NCBI RefSeq assembly: GCF_000215705.1
Contig: NC_015677.1
Span: 1,748,001-1,812,000, forward strand
Origin: Ramlibacter tataouinensis TTB310
GTDB lineage: Bacteria > Pseudomonadota > Gammaproteobacteria > Burkholderiales > Burkholderiaceae_C
Direction of reading: 5' to 3'
DNA length: 64,000 nt
In this document: in pieces, positions 1 to 8,470 of the stretch
Numbering within the stretch: position 1 is the first letter of the stretch
How the letters are laid out: the number at the start of each line of letters is the position of its first letter
Made by a program: the position numbers and the translations under genes
The notes under the pieces: generated by a model
The model's input: only the letters and a program-made list of their open reading frames with translations
The model's database searches: none
What the model was told of the DNA's origin: nothing

Positions 1-284
1 GCATGGTGCACGACGGCGCCGCGGTGCTGGCGGCGGCGCAGGCGTTCGATCCGGACGTCATCCTGCTGGACATCGGCCTGCCGGGCCTGAGCGGCTACGA
101 CGTGGCGCGCCAGCTGCGCCGCGAGCCGCGTTTCGCCCGCACCGTGCTGATCGCCATCACCGGCTGGGGCAGCGAGCGCGACCGGCGCGAGGCCCGGGAA
201 GCCGGCTTCGACCACCACCTGACCAAGCCGGTGGACGTGGCCGTGCTGGAGCCCTTGATGGCGTCGGTGGCTGCGGCGCCTTGA
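1..284 (+). CDS. Response-regulator receiver domain, C-terminal part (5' end outside window)
   Basis: This is the last ~94 residues of a CheY-like receiver domain. The phosphoacceptor Asp lies in the strand VILLDIGLPG, and the conserved Lys follows in LTKPVD near the end, so the alpha/beta fold is complete from about beta-2 onward. The N-terminal acidic pair of a receiver is missing, so the gene starts upstream of the window; the ATG at position 3 is probably internal. The protein ends soon after the receiver. That fits either a single-domain regulator or the C-terminus of a hybrid histidine kinase, a common arrangement in Burkholderiales. Which one cannot be decided here. Confidence 0.85.
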   Translation, partial: MVHDGAAVLAAAQAFDPDVILLDIGLPGLSGYDVARQLRREPRFARTVLIAITGWGSERDRREAREAGFDHHLTKPVDVAVLEPLMASVAAAP

Positions 285-360
285 GCCCCGGGTGTTAAGA
301 CCCCGCACGCCAACCTGGCGCCCTGCGCGGGGCACCTTTGCCATCCTAGGACGGCAAAGG

Positions 361-867
361 TCAGCGGCTGGCCTGGCTGCCGGAGGCGGCCCGCCTGGGC
401 AGCGCGTTCAGCTGGCGCGCCGGCGTGAGGCGCAGGGTCTCGGCGGCCGTGGCGCTGCTGCGCGAGGCCGGCCCGGGCGTGCCGGGCAGCAGGCGCCAGG
501 CCAGCCACCCCAGGCCCAGCACCACCAGCAGCAGGCAGGGCAGGACCCACCGCAACGGCAGGCGCGAGCGGCCCAAGCCCTCCAGCGTATAGCGGCTCAG
601 GTCCGCCGGCTTGCGCAGAGGCGTGACCGGCACCGCTGCCGCGGGCCAGCGGGCGGCGTCGTACTCGGCCCGGCGGTGCGGGTCGGACAGCACTTCGTAG
701 GCCTGGTTGATCAGGGCGATGCGGGCCTCGTTGCCGGCCGCGCGCCCGCGCCTATCAGGGTGGTGCTGCTGCACCAGGGCACGCCAGGCGCGGCGCACCT
801 CCTCCGTCGACGCGGTGGGCAGCACGTGCAGCGCGTCGTAGAGGCTGGGGGCCGGATTCTGGCTCAT
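361..867 (-). CDS. J-domain membrane protein (DnaJ-like)
   Basis: A 168-residue protein with an N-terminal J domain (SLYDALHVLPTAS through the AEYDAARW end of helix IV). The HPD tripeptide needed to stimulate Hsp70 ATPase is present in QQHHPDRRG. A single hydrophobic segment (WVLPCLLLVVLGLGWLAW) about two thirds along would anchor it in the membrane, followed by a short low-complexity tail. I start at the ATG giving MSQNPAPSLYD because the J domain begins right after it; an upstream extension is arginine/alanine-rich and overlaps the nth end. It lies 22 bases downstream of nth on the same strand. Its client and Hsp70 partner are unknown. Confidence 0.85.
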   Translation of the reverse strand: MSQNPAPSLYDALHVLPTASTEEVRRAWRALVQQHHPDRRGRAAGNEARIALINQAYEVLSDPHRRAEYDAARWPAAAVPVTPLRKPADLSRYTLEGLGRSRLPLRWVLPCLLLVVLGLGWLAWRLLPGTPGPASRSSATAAETLRLTPARQLNALPRRAASGSQASR

Positions 868-889
868 GGGGGCGGAAGATACACCAGCC

Positions 890-1540
890 TCAGCGGCCGG
901 CGCCAGAGGGCGGGGTCTTGGGTTGGTAGTCGCACCAGCGCGCCACGGCGCATTCCCAGCAGCGCGGCGTGCGCGCAACGCAGACATAGCGGCCGTGCAG
1001 GATCAGCCAGTGGTGGGCGTTCACCGCGTAGGCCGGCGGCACGCGGCGGATCAGTTCCAGCTCCACCTCCAGGGGGTTCTTGCCCGGCGCCAGGCCGGTG
1101 CGGTTGCTGACGCGGAAGATGTGGGTGTCCACCGCCATGGTGGGCTCGCCGAAGGCCACGTTCAGCACCACGTTGGCCGTCTTGCGGCCCACGCCCGGCA
1201 GCGCCTCCAGCTCCTCGCGGGTGCGCGGCACCCGGCCGCCATGGCGCTCGACCAGCAGGCGGCAGGTCTCCATCAGGTTGCGCGCCTTGGTGCGGTACAG
1301 GCCGATGGTGCGGATGTAGCCCTCCAGCCGCTCCAGCCCCAGCGCCAGCATGGCCTGCGGCGTGCCGGCCACCGGGAACAGGCGCCGGGTCGCCTTGTTC
1401 ACGCCCACGTCGGTGGCCTGCGCCGACAGCAGCACCGCCGCCAGCAGCTCGAACACGCTGGTGTACTCCAGCTCGGTCACCGGCTGCGGGTTGGCCGCCT
1501 GGAGGGTGGCGAAGAAGGGTTCGATGGACTCGCGCTTCAT
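890..1540 (-). CDS. nth: Endonuclease III (DNA glycosylase/AP lyase)
   Basis: Base-excision repair glycosylase that removes oxidised pyrimidines and cleaves the abasic site. It has 216 residues, the usual length. The helix-hairpin-helix ends in LPGVGRKTANV with catalytic Lys120, and the catalytic Asp138 is in VDTHIFRV; both positions equal the E. coli numbering. The C-terminal [4Fe-4S] loop has the family pattern C-X6-C-X2-C-X5-C (CVARTPRCWECAVARWC). A small membrane protein gene lies 28 bases upstream and the J-domain gene 22 bases downstream on the same strand, so these three may be co-transcribed. Confidence 0.97.
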   Translation of the reverse strand: MKRESIEPFFATLQAANPQPVTELEYTSVFELLAAVLLSAQATDVGVNKATRRLFPVAGTPQAMLALGLERLEGYIRTIGLYRTKARNLMETCRLLVERHGGRVPRTREELEALPGVGRKTANVVLNVAFGEPTMAVDTHIFRVSNRTGLAPGKNPLEVELELIRRVPPAYAVNAHHWLILHGRYVCVARTPRCWECAVARWCDYQPKTPPSGAGR

Positions 1541-1568
1541 GCGCGGCAGTGTAGGGCGCTGCCCGGTC

Positions 1569-1757
1569 CTAGCCCGCCAGGTTGCGGAACACGTAGCGCA
1601 GCAGGGCCGGCCAGAAGTCGCCGCCCCGGTGCTGCTCGGCCAGGGCCGAGACGTCGGCGAAGCCCTTGTGCAGCACGATGCCGCAGATCAGGGCCAGCAG
1701 GGCGATGGCGAAGACCTGCAGGACGCGTGGCAGGAGTCCGTGGGTGCGCGGGGGCAT
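1569..1757 (-). CDS. Small single-span membrane protein, unknown function
   Basis: A 62-residue protein with one hydrophobic segment (VLQVFAIALLALICGIVLH) after a short basic N-terminus, then a soluble tail ending in VFRNLAG. I do not recognise a family. The gene is 28 bases upstream of nth on the same strand, and its codons have the high-GC third position of its neighbours, which favours a real gene. It could be a small subunit or regulator, but nothing in the sequence says of what. Confidence 0.55.
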   Translation of the reverse strand: MPPRTHGLLPRVLQVFAIALLALICGIVLHKGFADVSALAEQHRGGDFWPALLRYVFRNLAG

Positions 1758-1799
1758 GGGGCGGGCGGGTGGGGCAGGCGGCAGGGTACCGCAAGCCGT

Positions 1800-2693
1800 T
1801 CAGCCGCGGTAGTGCGCCACCAGCGTGTCCACCAGCGACTGCGCGTAGGCCGGCAGCGCCTCGCCTTCGCGCACCAGCACGTGGCGCTCGCGCACGCGCC
1901 AGGGGTCGGTCAGCTCGATCTGCACCAGCTTCATGGGGCCCAGGTTGCGGCGGGCCGCGCTCTCGGGGACGATGCCGATGCCCACGCCGGCGCCGACCAT
2001 GCGGCACATCGCATCGAAGCTGGACAACTGGATGCGCAGCTTGAGCGGCCGCCCCAGCGCCTCGGTCACCTGGGCCAGGAAGGCCTGCAGCGTGCTGCCC
2101 GGGTGCATGCCCACCGCGTCCTCGTCCAGGGTCTCGGCGAAGGCGATGCGCCTGCGCCGCGCGAAGCGGTGGTCGCGCGGCACCACCAGCACCAGCCGGT
2201 CGGTGCTGAAGTGGATGGCGCGCAGGCCCAGCGTGTCCACCTGGCCGGCCACGATGCCCAGGTCGGCACGGCTGTCCAGCACGCCGCGGGCGATCTCAGC
2301 GTTCGGTTTTTCCTGAAGCTCCACGTTCACCCGCGGGTTGGCGTTGAGGAAGGCCGGCAACACCTCGGGCAGGAAGTCGGTCACCGCCGTGGTGTTGGCG
2401 AACACGCGCACGTGCCCGCGCAGGCCGCCGCCGTAGTCCTGCAGGTCGGCCTGCAGCTGGTCGGCCTGGCGCAGCAGCGCGCGCGCATGGTGCAGGAAGG
2501 CCTCGCCCGCTGGCGTCAGGCGCACGCCGCGTGCCTCACGGTAGAGCAGGGCCAGGCCGGCCTGCGACTCCAGCGCCTTGATGCGAGCGCTGGCCGCCGC
2601 CAGCGACAGATGCCGCAGCCGCGCGGCGCGGGTGAGGTTGCCCTCGGCGGCGGTGGCGGCGAACAGCCGCAGGTCGGTCACGTCGAACTGCAT
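1800..2693 (-). CDS. LysR-family transcriptional regulator
   Basis: A 297-residue LysR protein: N-terminal winged helix-turn-helix (about residues 5-64, with NLTRAARLRHLSLAAASARI as the recognition region), linker helix, then a two-lobed effector-binding domain beginning around HVRVFANTT and including VGAGVGIGIVPESAA. I start at the ATG giving MQFDVTDLRLF because the HTH begins at once. It is divergent from the TctC/CoA-transferase gene set with only 111 bases between starts. That gap holds a palindrome with a T-N11-A core, so it very likely controls that set and its own expression. The inducer is probably the organic acid or CoA ester handled by the operon; that is inference. Confidence 0.93.
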   Translation of the reverse strand: MQFDVTDLRLFAATAAEGNLTRAARLRHLSLAAASARIKALESQAGLALLYREARGVRLTPAGEAFLHHARALLRQADQLQADLQDYGGGLRGHVRVFANTTAVTDFLPEVLPAFLNANPRVNVELQEKPNAEIARGVLDSRADLGIVAGQVDTLGLRAIHFSTDRLVLVVPRDHRFARRRRIAFAETLDEDAVGMHPGSTLQAFLAQVTEALGRPLKLRIQLSSFDAMCRMVGAGVGIGIVPESAARRNLGPMKLVQIELTDPWRVRERHVLVREGEALPAYAQSLVDTLVAHYRG

Positions 2694-2707
2694 GGCGCAT
2701 GCTAGCC

Positions 2708-2734
2708 CAAGCCTTCGGCAATACCGAAGGCTTG
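2708..2734. promoter_or_regulatory. Probable LysR operator (perfect 11-bp inverted repeat)
   Basis: The arms CAAGCCTTCGG and CCGAAGGCTTG are exactly complementary and separated by five bases (CAATA). Inside is the LysR-type T-N11-A core (T at 2715, A at 2727). It lies between the divergent starts of the LysR gene (2693) and the TctC gene (2805), where LysR recognition sites are normally found. The assignment to this regulator is by position. Confidence 0.7.
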
Positions 2735-2804
2735 CTCCTGGAAAGCGCGATTGTCGGCGGCGCCCGCGGCTGCGACGATAGGCCCACAAGCAGGAGACAC
2801 ACGC

Positions 2805-3797
2805 ATGAGCTTTTTCCCCAGCGGCCTGCGCCGCGCAATGCTGCTGGCCGCGCTGGCCGCCCCCCTCCTGGCGTCGGCCCAGGGCAGCTTCCCGAGCCGG
2901 CCCATCGTGATGGTGGTCCCGCAGGCCGCGGGCGGCACCAACGACATCGTCGGGCGCCTGGTCGGCCAGAAGCTTGGCGAGGTGCTGGGCGCCAGCGTCG
3001 CGGTGGAGAACCGCCCGGGCGCCGGCGGCAACGTTGGCACCCAGCACGCGGCGCGCGCGCCCAAGGACGGCCACACGCTGCTGATGACCATCAGCAGCAG
3101 CCAGGCCATCAACCCGGCGCTGTACAAGAACCCCGGCTTCGACCCGGTCAAGGACTTCCGGCCGATCAGCCTGATCGGCGCCGTGCCCAACGTGCTGCTG
3201 GTCAACCCCGCCTTCCCCGCCAAGACCCTGCCCGAGCTGATCGCCCTGGCCAAGGAGCGGCCGGGCCAGTACAGCTACGCCTCGGCCGGCAACGGCACGC
3301 TCAACCACCTGCTGGGCGAGATGCTCAACAGCATGGCGGGCATCCAGCTGCAGCACGTGCCGTACAAGGGCGTGGCGCCGGCCATGAACGACGTGCTGGG
3401 CGGCCAGCTGCCCATGGTGTTCGCCAGCCTGCCGTCGTCGCTGCAGCACATCAAGGCCGGCCGCCTGCGGGCGCTGGCCGTCAGCGGCGCCTCGCGCTCG
3501 CCGTTGCTGCCCGAGGTGCCGGCGGTCGCCGACTTCGTGCCCGGCTACAACGGCACCCTGTGGATCGGCCTGTTCGCCCCGGCCGGCGTGCCGCCGGAGG
3601 TGGTCTCGCGGCTGGAGGAGGGCATGGCCCGCGCCCTGGCCGCGCCCGACCTGCGCGAGAAGCTGGAGCAGCAGGGCGTGGAGATCGCCGGCGCCGCCGG
3701 CAAGCCGGTGTCGGCCGAGCAGTTCGCCCGCGTGCTGCAGGACGACCTGGCCAAGTGGGCGCGCATCGTGAAGACCTCCGGCGCGACGGTGGACTGA
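2805..3797 (+). CDS. Tripartite tricarboxylate transporter (Bug/TctC) substrate-binding protein
   Basis: A 330-residue periplasmic binding protein of the Bug family. A Sec signal peptide (FFPSGLRRAMLLAALAAPLLASAQG) precedes the mature start FPSRPIVMVVPQAAGGTNDIVGR. Family hallmarks follow: the beta-1 PxxxGGxxD loop, NRPGAGGNVG, and PYKGVAPAMNDVLGG in the second domain. These proteins capture carboxylates and hand them to a TctA/TctB membrane complex; neither membrane component is in this window. The start is the ATG after CAGGAGAC. It is the first gene after the LysR divergent promoter and stops 2 bases before the MaoC-like gene, so it is the lead gene of that operon. The ligand cannot be read from the sequence. 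Confidence 0.92.
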   Translation: MSFFPSGLRRAMLLAALAAPLLASAQGSFPSRPIVMVVPQAAGGTNDIVGRLVGQKLGEVLGASVAVENRPGAGGNVGTQHAARAPKDGHTLLMTISSSQAINPALYKNPGFDPVKDFRPISLIGAVPNVLLVNPAFPAKTLPELIALAKERPGQYSYASAGNGTLNHLLGEMLNSMAGIQLQHVPYKGVAPAMNDVLGGQLPMVFASLPSSLQHIKAGRLRALAVSGASRSPLLPEVPAVADFVPGYNGTLWIGLFAPAGVPPEVVSRLEEGMARALAAPDLREKLEQQGVEIAGAAGKPVSAEQFARVLQDDLAKWARIVKTSGATVD

Positions 3798-3799
3798 GC

Positions 3800-4687
3800 A
3801 TGGCGGCCGCATCCTCACCGGCGCACGGCCTGGACGCGGCCACCCTGGACAGCCTGCGCCAGTGGCAGGGCCGCACCGAGACCCTGGCCGACGAGATCAC
3901 CGCCGCGCCGCTGCGCGGCCTCGCGGCCACGCTGGACCGCGACGACCCGGCGCCCGCCGCCGGCACCGAGCTGCCGCCGCTGGCGCACTGGCTGTACTTC
4001 CTGCCGCAGCACCGCCAGGGCGAGCTGGGGCCCGACGGCCACGCGCGGCGCGGCAGATTCCTGCCGCCGGTGCCGCTGCCGCGGCGCATGTGGGCGGGCG
4101 GCCGGCTGCACTGGCACCGGCCGCTGCGCGTGGGGGATAGCGTGCAGCGCACTTCGCGCATCGAGTCCGTCACGCACAAGGCGGGCCGCACCGGCGACCT
4201 GGTGTTCGTTCTGGTGCGGCACGAGCTGCGCGCCGGCGGCGAACTGGCGCTCGCGGAGGAGCACGACATCGTCTACCGCGCCGCGCCGCGCCCGAGCGAT
4301 CCGGTGCCGCCGCCGCAGGCCGCCGAGGCCGGCGCGCCCTGGCAGCGCGAGATCGTGCCGGACGACGTGCTGCTGTTCCGCTACTCGGCGCTCACCTTCA
4401 ACGGCCACCGCATCCACTACGACCGCAGGTACGTGACCGAGGCCGAGGGCTATCCCGGCCTGGTGGTGCACGGGCCGCTGATCGCCACCCTGCTGGTGGA
4501 CCTGGTGCGGCGCGAACGGCCGCAGTCCCGCGTGAAAAGCTTCAGCTTCAAGGCGCTGCGCCCCACCTTCGACCTCCATCCCTTCCGCGTCAACGGCCAG
4601 CCGGGCGCCGACGGGAAGTCCGTGGCCCTGTGGGCCAGCGACCACGAGGGCTGGCTCACCATGCAGGCCGAGGCCACGCTGGCCTGA
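3800..4687 (+). CDS. MaoC/FAS1-type enoyl-CoA hydratase (mesaconyl-C4-CoA/itaconyl-CoA hydratase-like)
   Basis: A 295-residue double-hotdog protein. The N-terminal half is FAS1-like dehydratase (MWAGGRLHWHRPLRVGDSVQ); the C-terminal half is MaoC-like (LLFRYSALTFNGHRIHYDRRYV, then YPGLVVHGPLIATLLVDL). The Asn-Gly-His/HYD segment and the HGP turn are where MaoC hydratases carry catalytic residues. This architecture is known from mesaconyl-C4-CoA hydratases and the itaconyl-CoA hydratase Ich/RipB, which hydrate a branched C5 enoyl-CoA. It begins 2 bases after the TctC stop. With the acyl-CoA dehydrogenase and CoA-transferase next to it, a branched dicarboxylyl-CoA substrate is plausible but unproven. 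Confidence 0.82.
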   Translation: MAAASSPAHGLDAATLDSLRQWQGRTETLADEITAAPLRGLAATLDRDDPAPAAGTELPPLAHWLYFLPQHRQGELGPDGHARRGRFLPPVPLPRRMWAGGRLHWHRPLRVGDSVQRTSRIESVTHKAGRTGDLVFVLVRHELRAGGELALAEEHDIVYRAAPRPSDPVPPPQAAEAGAPWQREIVPDDVLLFRYSALTFNGHRIHYDRRYVTEAEGYPGLVVHGPLIATLLVDLVRRERPQSRVKSFSFKALRPTFDLHPFRVNGQPGADGKSVALWASDHEGWLTMQAEATLA

Positions 4688-4706
4688 CCCCTTGGCTTCC
4701 GAACGA

Positions 4707-5876
4707 ATGAAAACCCAGATCCCCACCCCCGACGCGCACCAGGAGCTGCGCGAGGCGCTGCGCGCGCTGTGCCGCGGCTTCGACTCCGCCTACTGGCAGA
4801 AGGTCGACGACGAGCGCGGCTACCCCGAGGCCTTCGTCAACGCGCTGAGCGAGGCCGGCTGGCTGGCCGCGCTGATCCCGCAGGAGTACGGCGGCTCCGG
4901 CCTGGGCCTGGCCGAGGCCTCGGTCATCATGGAGGAGATCAACCTGGCCGGCGGCAACGCCGGCGCCTGCCATGGCCAGATGTACAACATGGGCACGCTG
5001 CTGCGGCACGGCTCGGCGCAGCAGAAGCAGCAATACCTGCCCGGCATCGCCAGCGGCAAGCTGCGCCTGCAGACCATGGCGGTCACCGAGCCCACCACCG
5101 GCACCGACACCACCCAGCTCAAGACCGTGGCGGTGAACAAGGGCGACCGCTACGTGGTCAACGGCCAGAAGGTCTGGATCTCGCGCATCCAGCACTCCGA
5201 CCTGATGATCCTGCTGGCGCGCACCACGCCCCTGGCCGAGGTGAAGAAGAAGAGCGAGGGCATGAGCATCTTCATCGTCGACCTGCACCAGGCGATCGGC
5301 CGCGGCATGGAGGTCCGGCCGATCCGCAACATGGTGAACCACGAGACCAACGAGGTGTTCTTGGACAACCTGGAGATCCCGGCCGAGAACCTGATCGGCC
5401 AGGAAGGACAGGGCTTCAGGTACATCCTGGACGGCCTGAACGCCGAGCGCACCCTGATCGCGGCCGAGTGCATCGGCGACGCGTACTGGTTCATCGACAA
5501 GGCGCGGCGCTACGCCAGCGAGCGCGTGGTGTTCAACCGTCCGATCGGCCAGAACCAGGGCGTGCAGTTCCCCATCGCCGACGCCTACATCGAGACCGAG
5601 GCCGCCAACCTGATGCGCTTCAAGGCCTGCAGCCTGTTCGATGCCGGCCGGCCCTGCGGGGCCGAGGCCAACATGGCCAAGTACCTGGCGGCCAAGGCCT
5701 CCTGGGAAGCGGCCAACACCTGCCTGCAGACGCACGGCGGCTTCGGCTTCGCCTGCGAATACGACGTGGAGCGCAAGTTCCGCGAGACCCGGCTGTACCA
5801 GGTGGCGCCCATCTCCACCAACCTCATCTACTCGTACGTGGCCGAGCACCTGCTGGGCCTGCCCAGGAGCTTCTGA
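4707..5876 (+). CDS. Acyl-CoA dehydrogenase family flavoprotein
   Basis: A 389-residue FAD enzyme that would oxidise an acyl-CoA at C2-C3 and pass electrons to ETF. It has the all-alpha N-terminal domain, the FAD-side strand MAVTEPTTGTDTTQL, and the C-terminal motif CLQTHGGFGFACEYDVERKFRETRLYQVAPISTNLI. The EYDVERKFRE stretch lies near the catalytic-base position in some clades. I start at the ATG giving MKTQIPTPD; an in-frame TTG five codons earlier is possible. The stop overlaps the next ATG by one base, so it is translationally coupled to the CoA-transferase. Substrate is unknown; glutaryl- or methylsuccinyl-type acyl-CoAs fit the context. Confidence 0.9.
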   Translation: MKTQIPTPDAHQELREALRALCRGFDSAYWQKVDDERGYPEAFVNALSEAGWLAALIPQEYGGSGLGLAEASVIMEEINLAGGNAGACHGQMYNMGTLLRHGSAQQKQQYLPGIASGKLRLQTMAVTEPTTGTDTTQLKTVAVNKGDRYVVNGQKVWISRIQHSDLMILLARTTPLAEVKKKSEGMSIFIVDLHQAIGRGMEVRPIRNMVNHETNEVFLDNLEIPAENLIGQEGQGFRYILDGLNAERTLIAAECIGDAYWFIDKARRYASERVVFNRPIGQNQGVQFPIADAYIETEAANLMRFKACSLFDAGRPCGAEANMAKYLAAKASWEAANTCLQTHGGFGFACEYDVERKFRETRLYQVAPISTNLIYSYVAEHLLGLPRSF

Positions 5877-7054
5877 TGCGCCCGCTCGATGGCATCACCG
5901 TGGTGTCGCTGGAGCATGCGATCGCCGCGCCTTTTTGCACACGCCAGCTGGCCGACCTGGGCGCGCGCGTGATCAAGGTGGAGCGGCCCGGCGGCGGCGA
6001 CTTCGCCCGCGACTACGACCAGCGCACCAAAGGCCTGGCCTCGCACTTCGTCTGGGTCAACCGCTCCAAGGAAAGCCTGACGCTGGACCTCAAGCAGCCC
6101 GCCGCGCTGGCCGCGCTCAAGCAGCTGGTCGGGCGCGCCGACGTGCTGGTGCAGAACCTGGCGCCCGGCGCCGCCGCGCGCATGGGCCTGTCGTACGCCG
6201 AGCTGTCCCCGCAGCACCCGGGCCTGATCGTGTGCGACATCTCGGGCTATGGCGGCGACGGGCCGTACCGCGACAAGAAGGCCTACGACCTGCTGATCCA
6301 GAGCGAGGCCGGCTTCCTGTCGGTGACCGGCACGCCCGAGGAGCCCTGCAAGTCCGGCAACTCCATCGCCGACATCGCGGCCGGCATGTACGCCTACACC
6401 AGCGTGCTGGCCGCGCTGCTGCAGCGGGGCCGCACAGGCCGCGGCTCGCACATCGACGTGTCCATGCTGGAGAGCCTGGCCGAGTGGATGGGCTTCCCGC
6501 TGTACTACGCCTACGAGGGCGCGCCGCCGCCACCGCGCAGCGCCGCCTCGCACGCCACCATCTACCCCTACGGCCCGTTCGCCGCCGGCGACGGCGGCAC
6601 GGTGATGCTGGGCCTGCAGAACGAGCGCGAGTGGAAGCTGTTCTGCGACAAGGTGCTGCTGCAGCCGGCGCTGGCCGACGATCCGCGCTTTTCCAGCAAC
6701 GCGCGGCGCAACGAGCACCGCGAGGCGCTCAAGGCCCTCATCCTGGAGGCCTTCGGCGGCATGACGGCCGCCCAGGTGATCGCGCGGCTGGACGAGGCCG
6801 GCATCGCCAACGCGCGCATGAACGGCATGGCCGAGGTCTGGGCGCATCCGCAGCTGGCCGCGCGCGGCCGGCTGGCCCGGGTCGATTCGCCGGCCGGCCC
6901 GCTCGCGGCCCTGCTGCCGCCGGGCGTGAACAGCAGCTTCGACTACCGCATGGACGCCATCCCGGCCGTCGGCCAGCACACCGAGGCCATCCTGCGCGAG
7001 CTGGGGCTGGGCGAGGCCCAGATCCGCACGCTGCAGGGCAGCCGCGCCATCTGA
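5876..7054 (+). CDS. CaiB/BaiF family (class III) CoA-transferase
   Basis: A 392-residue class III CoA-transferase, full length. The N-terminus MRPLDGITVVSLEHAIAAPFCTRQLADLGARVIKVERP is the canonical CoA-binding start. The catalytic Asp that forms the mixed anhydride is expected in SGNSIADIAAGMYAY. The C-terminal part (ARMNGMAEVWAHPQL) closes the interlocked dimer fold. It moves CoA between carboxylic acids, so it would activate the imported acid for the dehydrogenase and hydratase upstream. It overlaps the preceding stop by one base and is followed 15 bases later by the MmgE/PrpD gene. The acid pair is not predictable from the sequence alone. Confidence 0.92.
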   Translation: MRPLDGITVVSLEHAIAAPFCTRQLADLGARVIKVERPGGGDFARDYDQRTKGLASHFVWVNRSKESLTLDLKQPAALAALKQLVGRADVLVQNLAPGAAARMGLSYAELSPQHPGLIVCDISGYGGDGPYRDKKAYDLLIQSEAGFLSVTGTPEEPCKSGNSIADIAAGMYAYTSVLAALLQRGRTGRGSHIDVSMLESLAEWMGFPLYYAYEGAPPPPRSAASHATIYPYGPFAAGDGGTVMLGLQNEREWKLFCDKVLLQPALADDPRFSSNARRNEHREALKALILEAFGGMTAAQVIARLDEAGIANARMNGMAEVWAHPQLAARGRLARVDSPAGPLAALLPPGVNSSFDYRMDAIPAVGQHTEAILRELGLGEAQIRTLQGSRAI

Positions 7055-7069
7055 AGGAAGGACACCCCC

Positions 7070-8425
7070 ATGAGCACCGAGCAACTCGCCGGCTTCGCCG
7101 CGCAGCTGCGCTTCGAGCACATCCCCGATACCGTGGTCCGCAAGGCCGAGGACCTGCTGGTCGACTGGTTCGGCTCGGCCCTGGCCGGCAAGGGCGCGCG
7201 GCCGGTGGAATCCATCGTGCGCTTCGCGGAAGGCATGGGCGGCGGCGCCGGCCCGTCGGAGATCCTGGTGCACCGCAGCGGCGCCAGCCCCTACCTGGCG
7301 GCGATGGCCAATGCCGCGGCCTCGCACGTGGCCGAGCAGGACGACGTGCACAACGGCTCGGTGTTCCACCCGGCCACCGTGGTGTTCCCGGTGGCCCTGG
7401 CCGCGGCCCAGACCCTGGGCGCCAGCGGCGCGCGGCTGCTCACGGCGGCGGTGGCCGGCTACGAGGTCGGCATCCGCGTCGGCGAGTTCCTGGGCCGCTC
7501 GCACTACAAGGTGTTCCACACCACGGGCACGGCCGGTACGCTGGCGGCCGCCGCCACCGCCGGCCAGCTGCTGGGCCTGGATGCGGCGCAGATGCGCCAT
7601 GCCTTCGGTTCGGCGGGCACGCAGTCGGCCGGGCTGTGGGAGTTCCTGCGCACGGCCGCCGATTCCAAGCAGCTGCACACGGCGCATGCCGCCGGCGCCG
7701 GGCTGATGTCGGCCTGGCTGGCCAGGGACGGCTTCACCGGCGCCGCGCAGATCCTGGAAGGCCCGCAGGGCCTGGCTGCCGGCATGTCCAGCGACGCGGA
7801 CCCGGCGCGCCTGGCCGACGGCCTGGGCACGCGCTGGGCCACGGCCGAGACCTCGTTCAAGTTCCATGCCTCCTGCCGGCACACGCACCCGGCCGCCGAC
7901 GCACTGCTGGCCGTGATGCGCGAGCACCGCCTGCAGCCGGCCGACATCGCCGAGGTGGTGACCCACGTGCACCAGGGCGCCATCGACGTGCTGGGGCCGG
8001 TGGTGCGCCCCGCCACGGTGCACCAGAGCAAGTTCTCCATGGGCACGGTGCTGGCGCTGGTGGCGCGCCATGGCCAGGCCGGCCTGGGCGAGTTCGACCG
8101 GCATTTCCAGGATCCGGCCGTCCAGGCCCTGCGCGAACGCGTGCGCATGGAGCTGGATGCGGAGGTCGACCAGGCCTACCCGCGCCGCTGGATCGGCAAG
8201 GTCACGGTGCGCACCACGGACGGCCGGGTGCTGCGCGGCCGCGTGGACGAGCCCAAGGGCGACCCGGGCAACACGCTCAGCCGTGAGGAGATCAACGCCA
8301 AGGCCCTGCGGCTGGCCGAGTACAGCGGGGCCGCGACCGCGGCCGAGATGCGTTCGGCGCTGGACCGGCTGTGGGGCATCGCCCAGGCGCCATCGGTGCA
8401 ACGCCTGATGCCAGCCGCCGCCTGA
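7070..8425 (+). CDS. MmgE/PrpD family protein
   Basis: A 451-residue member of the MmgE/PrpD superfamily, which includes 2-methylcitrate dehydratase, cis-aconitate decarboxylase and an iminodisuccinate epimerase. Visible landmarks are the helical N-terminal region (VVRKAEDLLVDWFGSALAG), AEQDDVHNGSVFHPATVVFPVALA, the FGSAGTQSAGLW loop, and KFHASCRHTHPAADAL in the C-terminal domain. A ribosome-binding site (AAGGAAGGA) precedes the ATG. It is co-directional between the CoA-transferase and the second TctC gene, so it probably acts on the same carboxylic acid. Dehydration, isomerisation and decarboxylation are all possible in this family. Confidence 0.88.
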   Translation: MSTEQLAGFAAQLRFEHIPDTVVRKAEDLLVDWFGSALAGKGARPVESIVRFAEGMGGGAGPSEILVHRSGASPYLAAMANAAASHVAEQDDVHNGSVFHPATVVFPVALAAAQTLGASGARLLTAAVAGYEVGIRVGEFLGRSHYKVFHTTGTAGTLAAAATAGQLLGLDAAQMRHAFGSAGTQSAGLWEFLRTAADSKQLHTAHAAGAGLMSAWLARDGFTGAAQILEGPQGLAAGMSSDADPARLADGLGTRWATAETSFKFHASCRHTHPAADALLAVMREHRLQPADIAEVVTHVHQGAIDVLGPVVRPATVHQSKFSMGTVLALVARHGQAGLGEFDRHFQDPAVQALRERVRMELDAEVDQAYPRRWIGKVTVRTTDGRVLRGRVDEPKGDPGNTLSREEINAKALRLAEYSGAATAAEMRSALDRLWGIAQAPSVQRLMPAAA

Positions 8426-8470
8426 TCGCGCACCATCCGGTTTCCAAACGACCCCTTAGGAAGACAGAAA

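Noticed and set aside
1800..3818. A 672-residue minus-strand open frame spanning the LysR gene and the TctC gene
   Set aside because: Only the part from 2693 downward is LysR-like; the rest is the antisense of TctC, open because of high GC.
5828..8401. An 857-residue minus-strand open frame
   Set aside because: It is antisense to the CoA-transferase and MmgE/PrpD genes, with low-complexity Arg/Gly/His-rich content and no motif.
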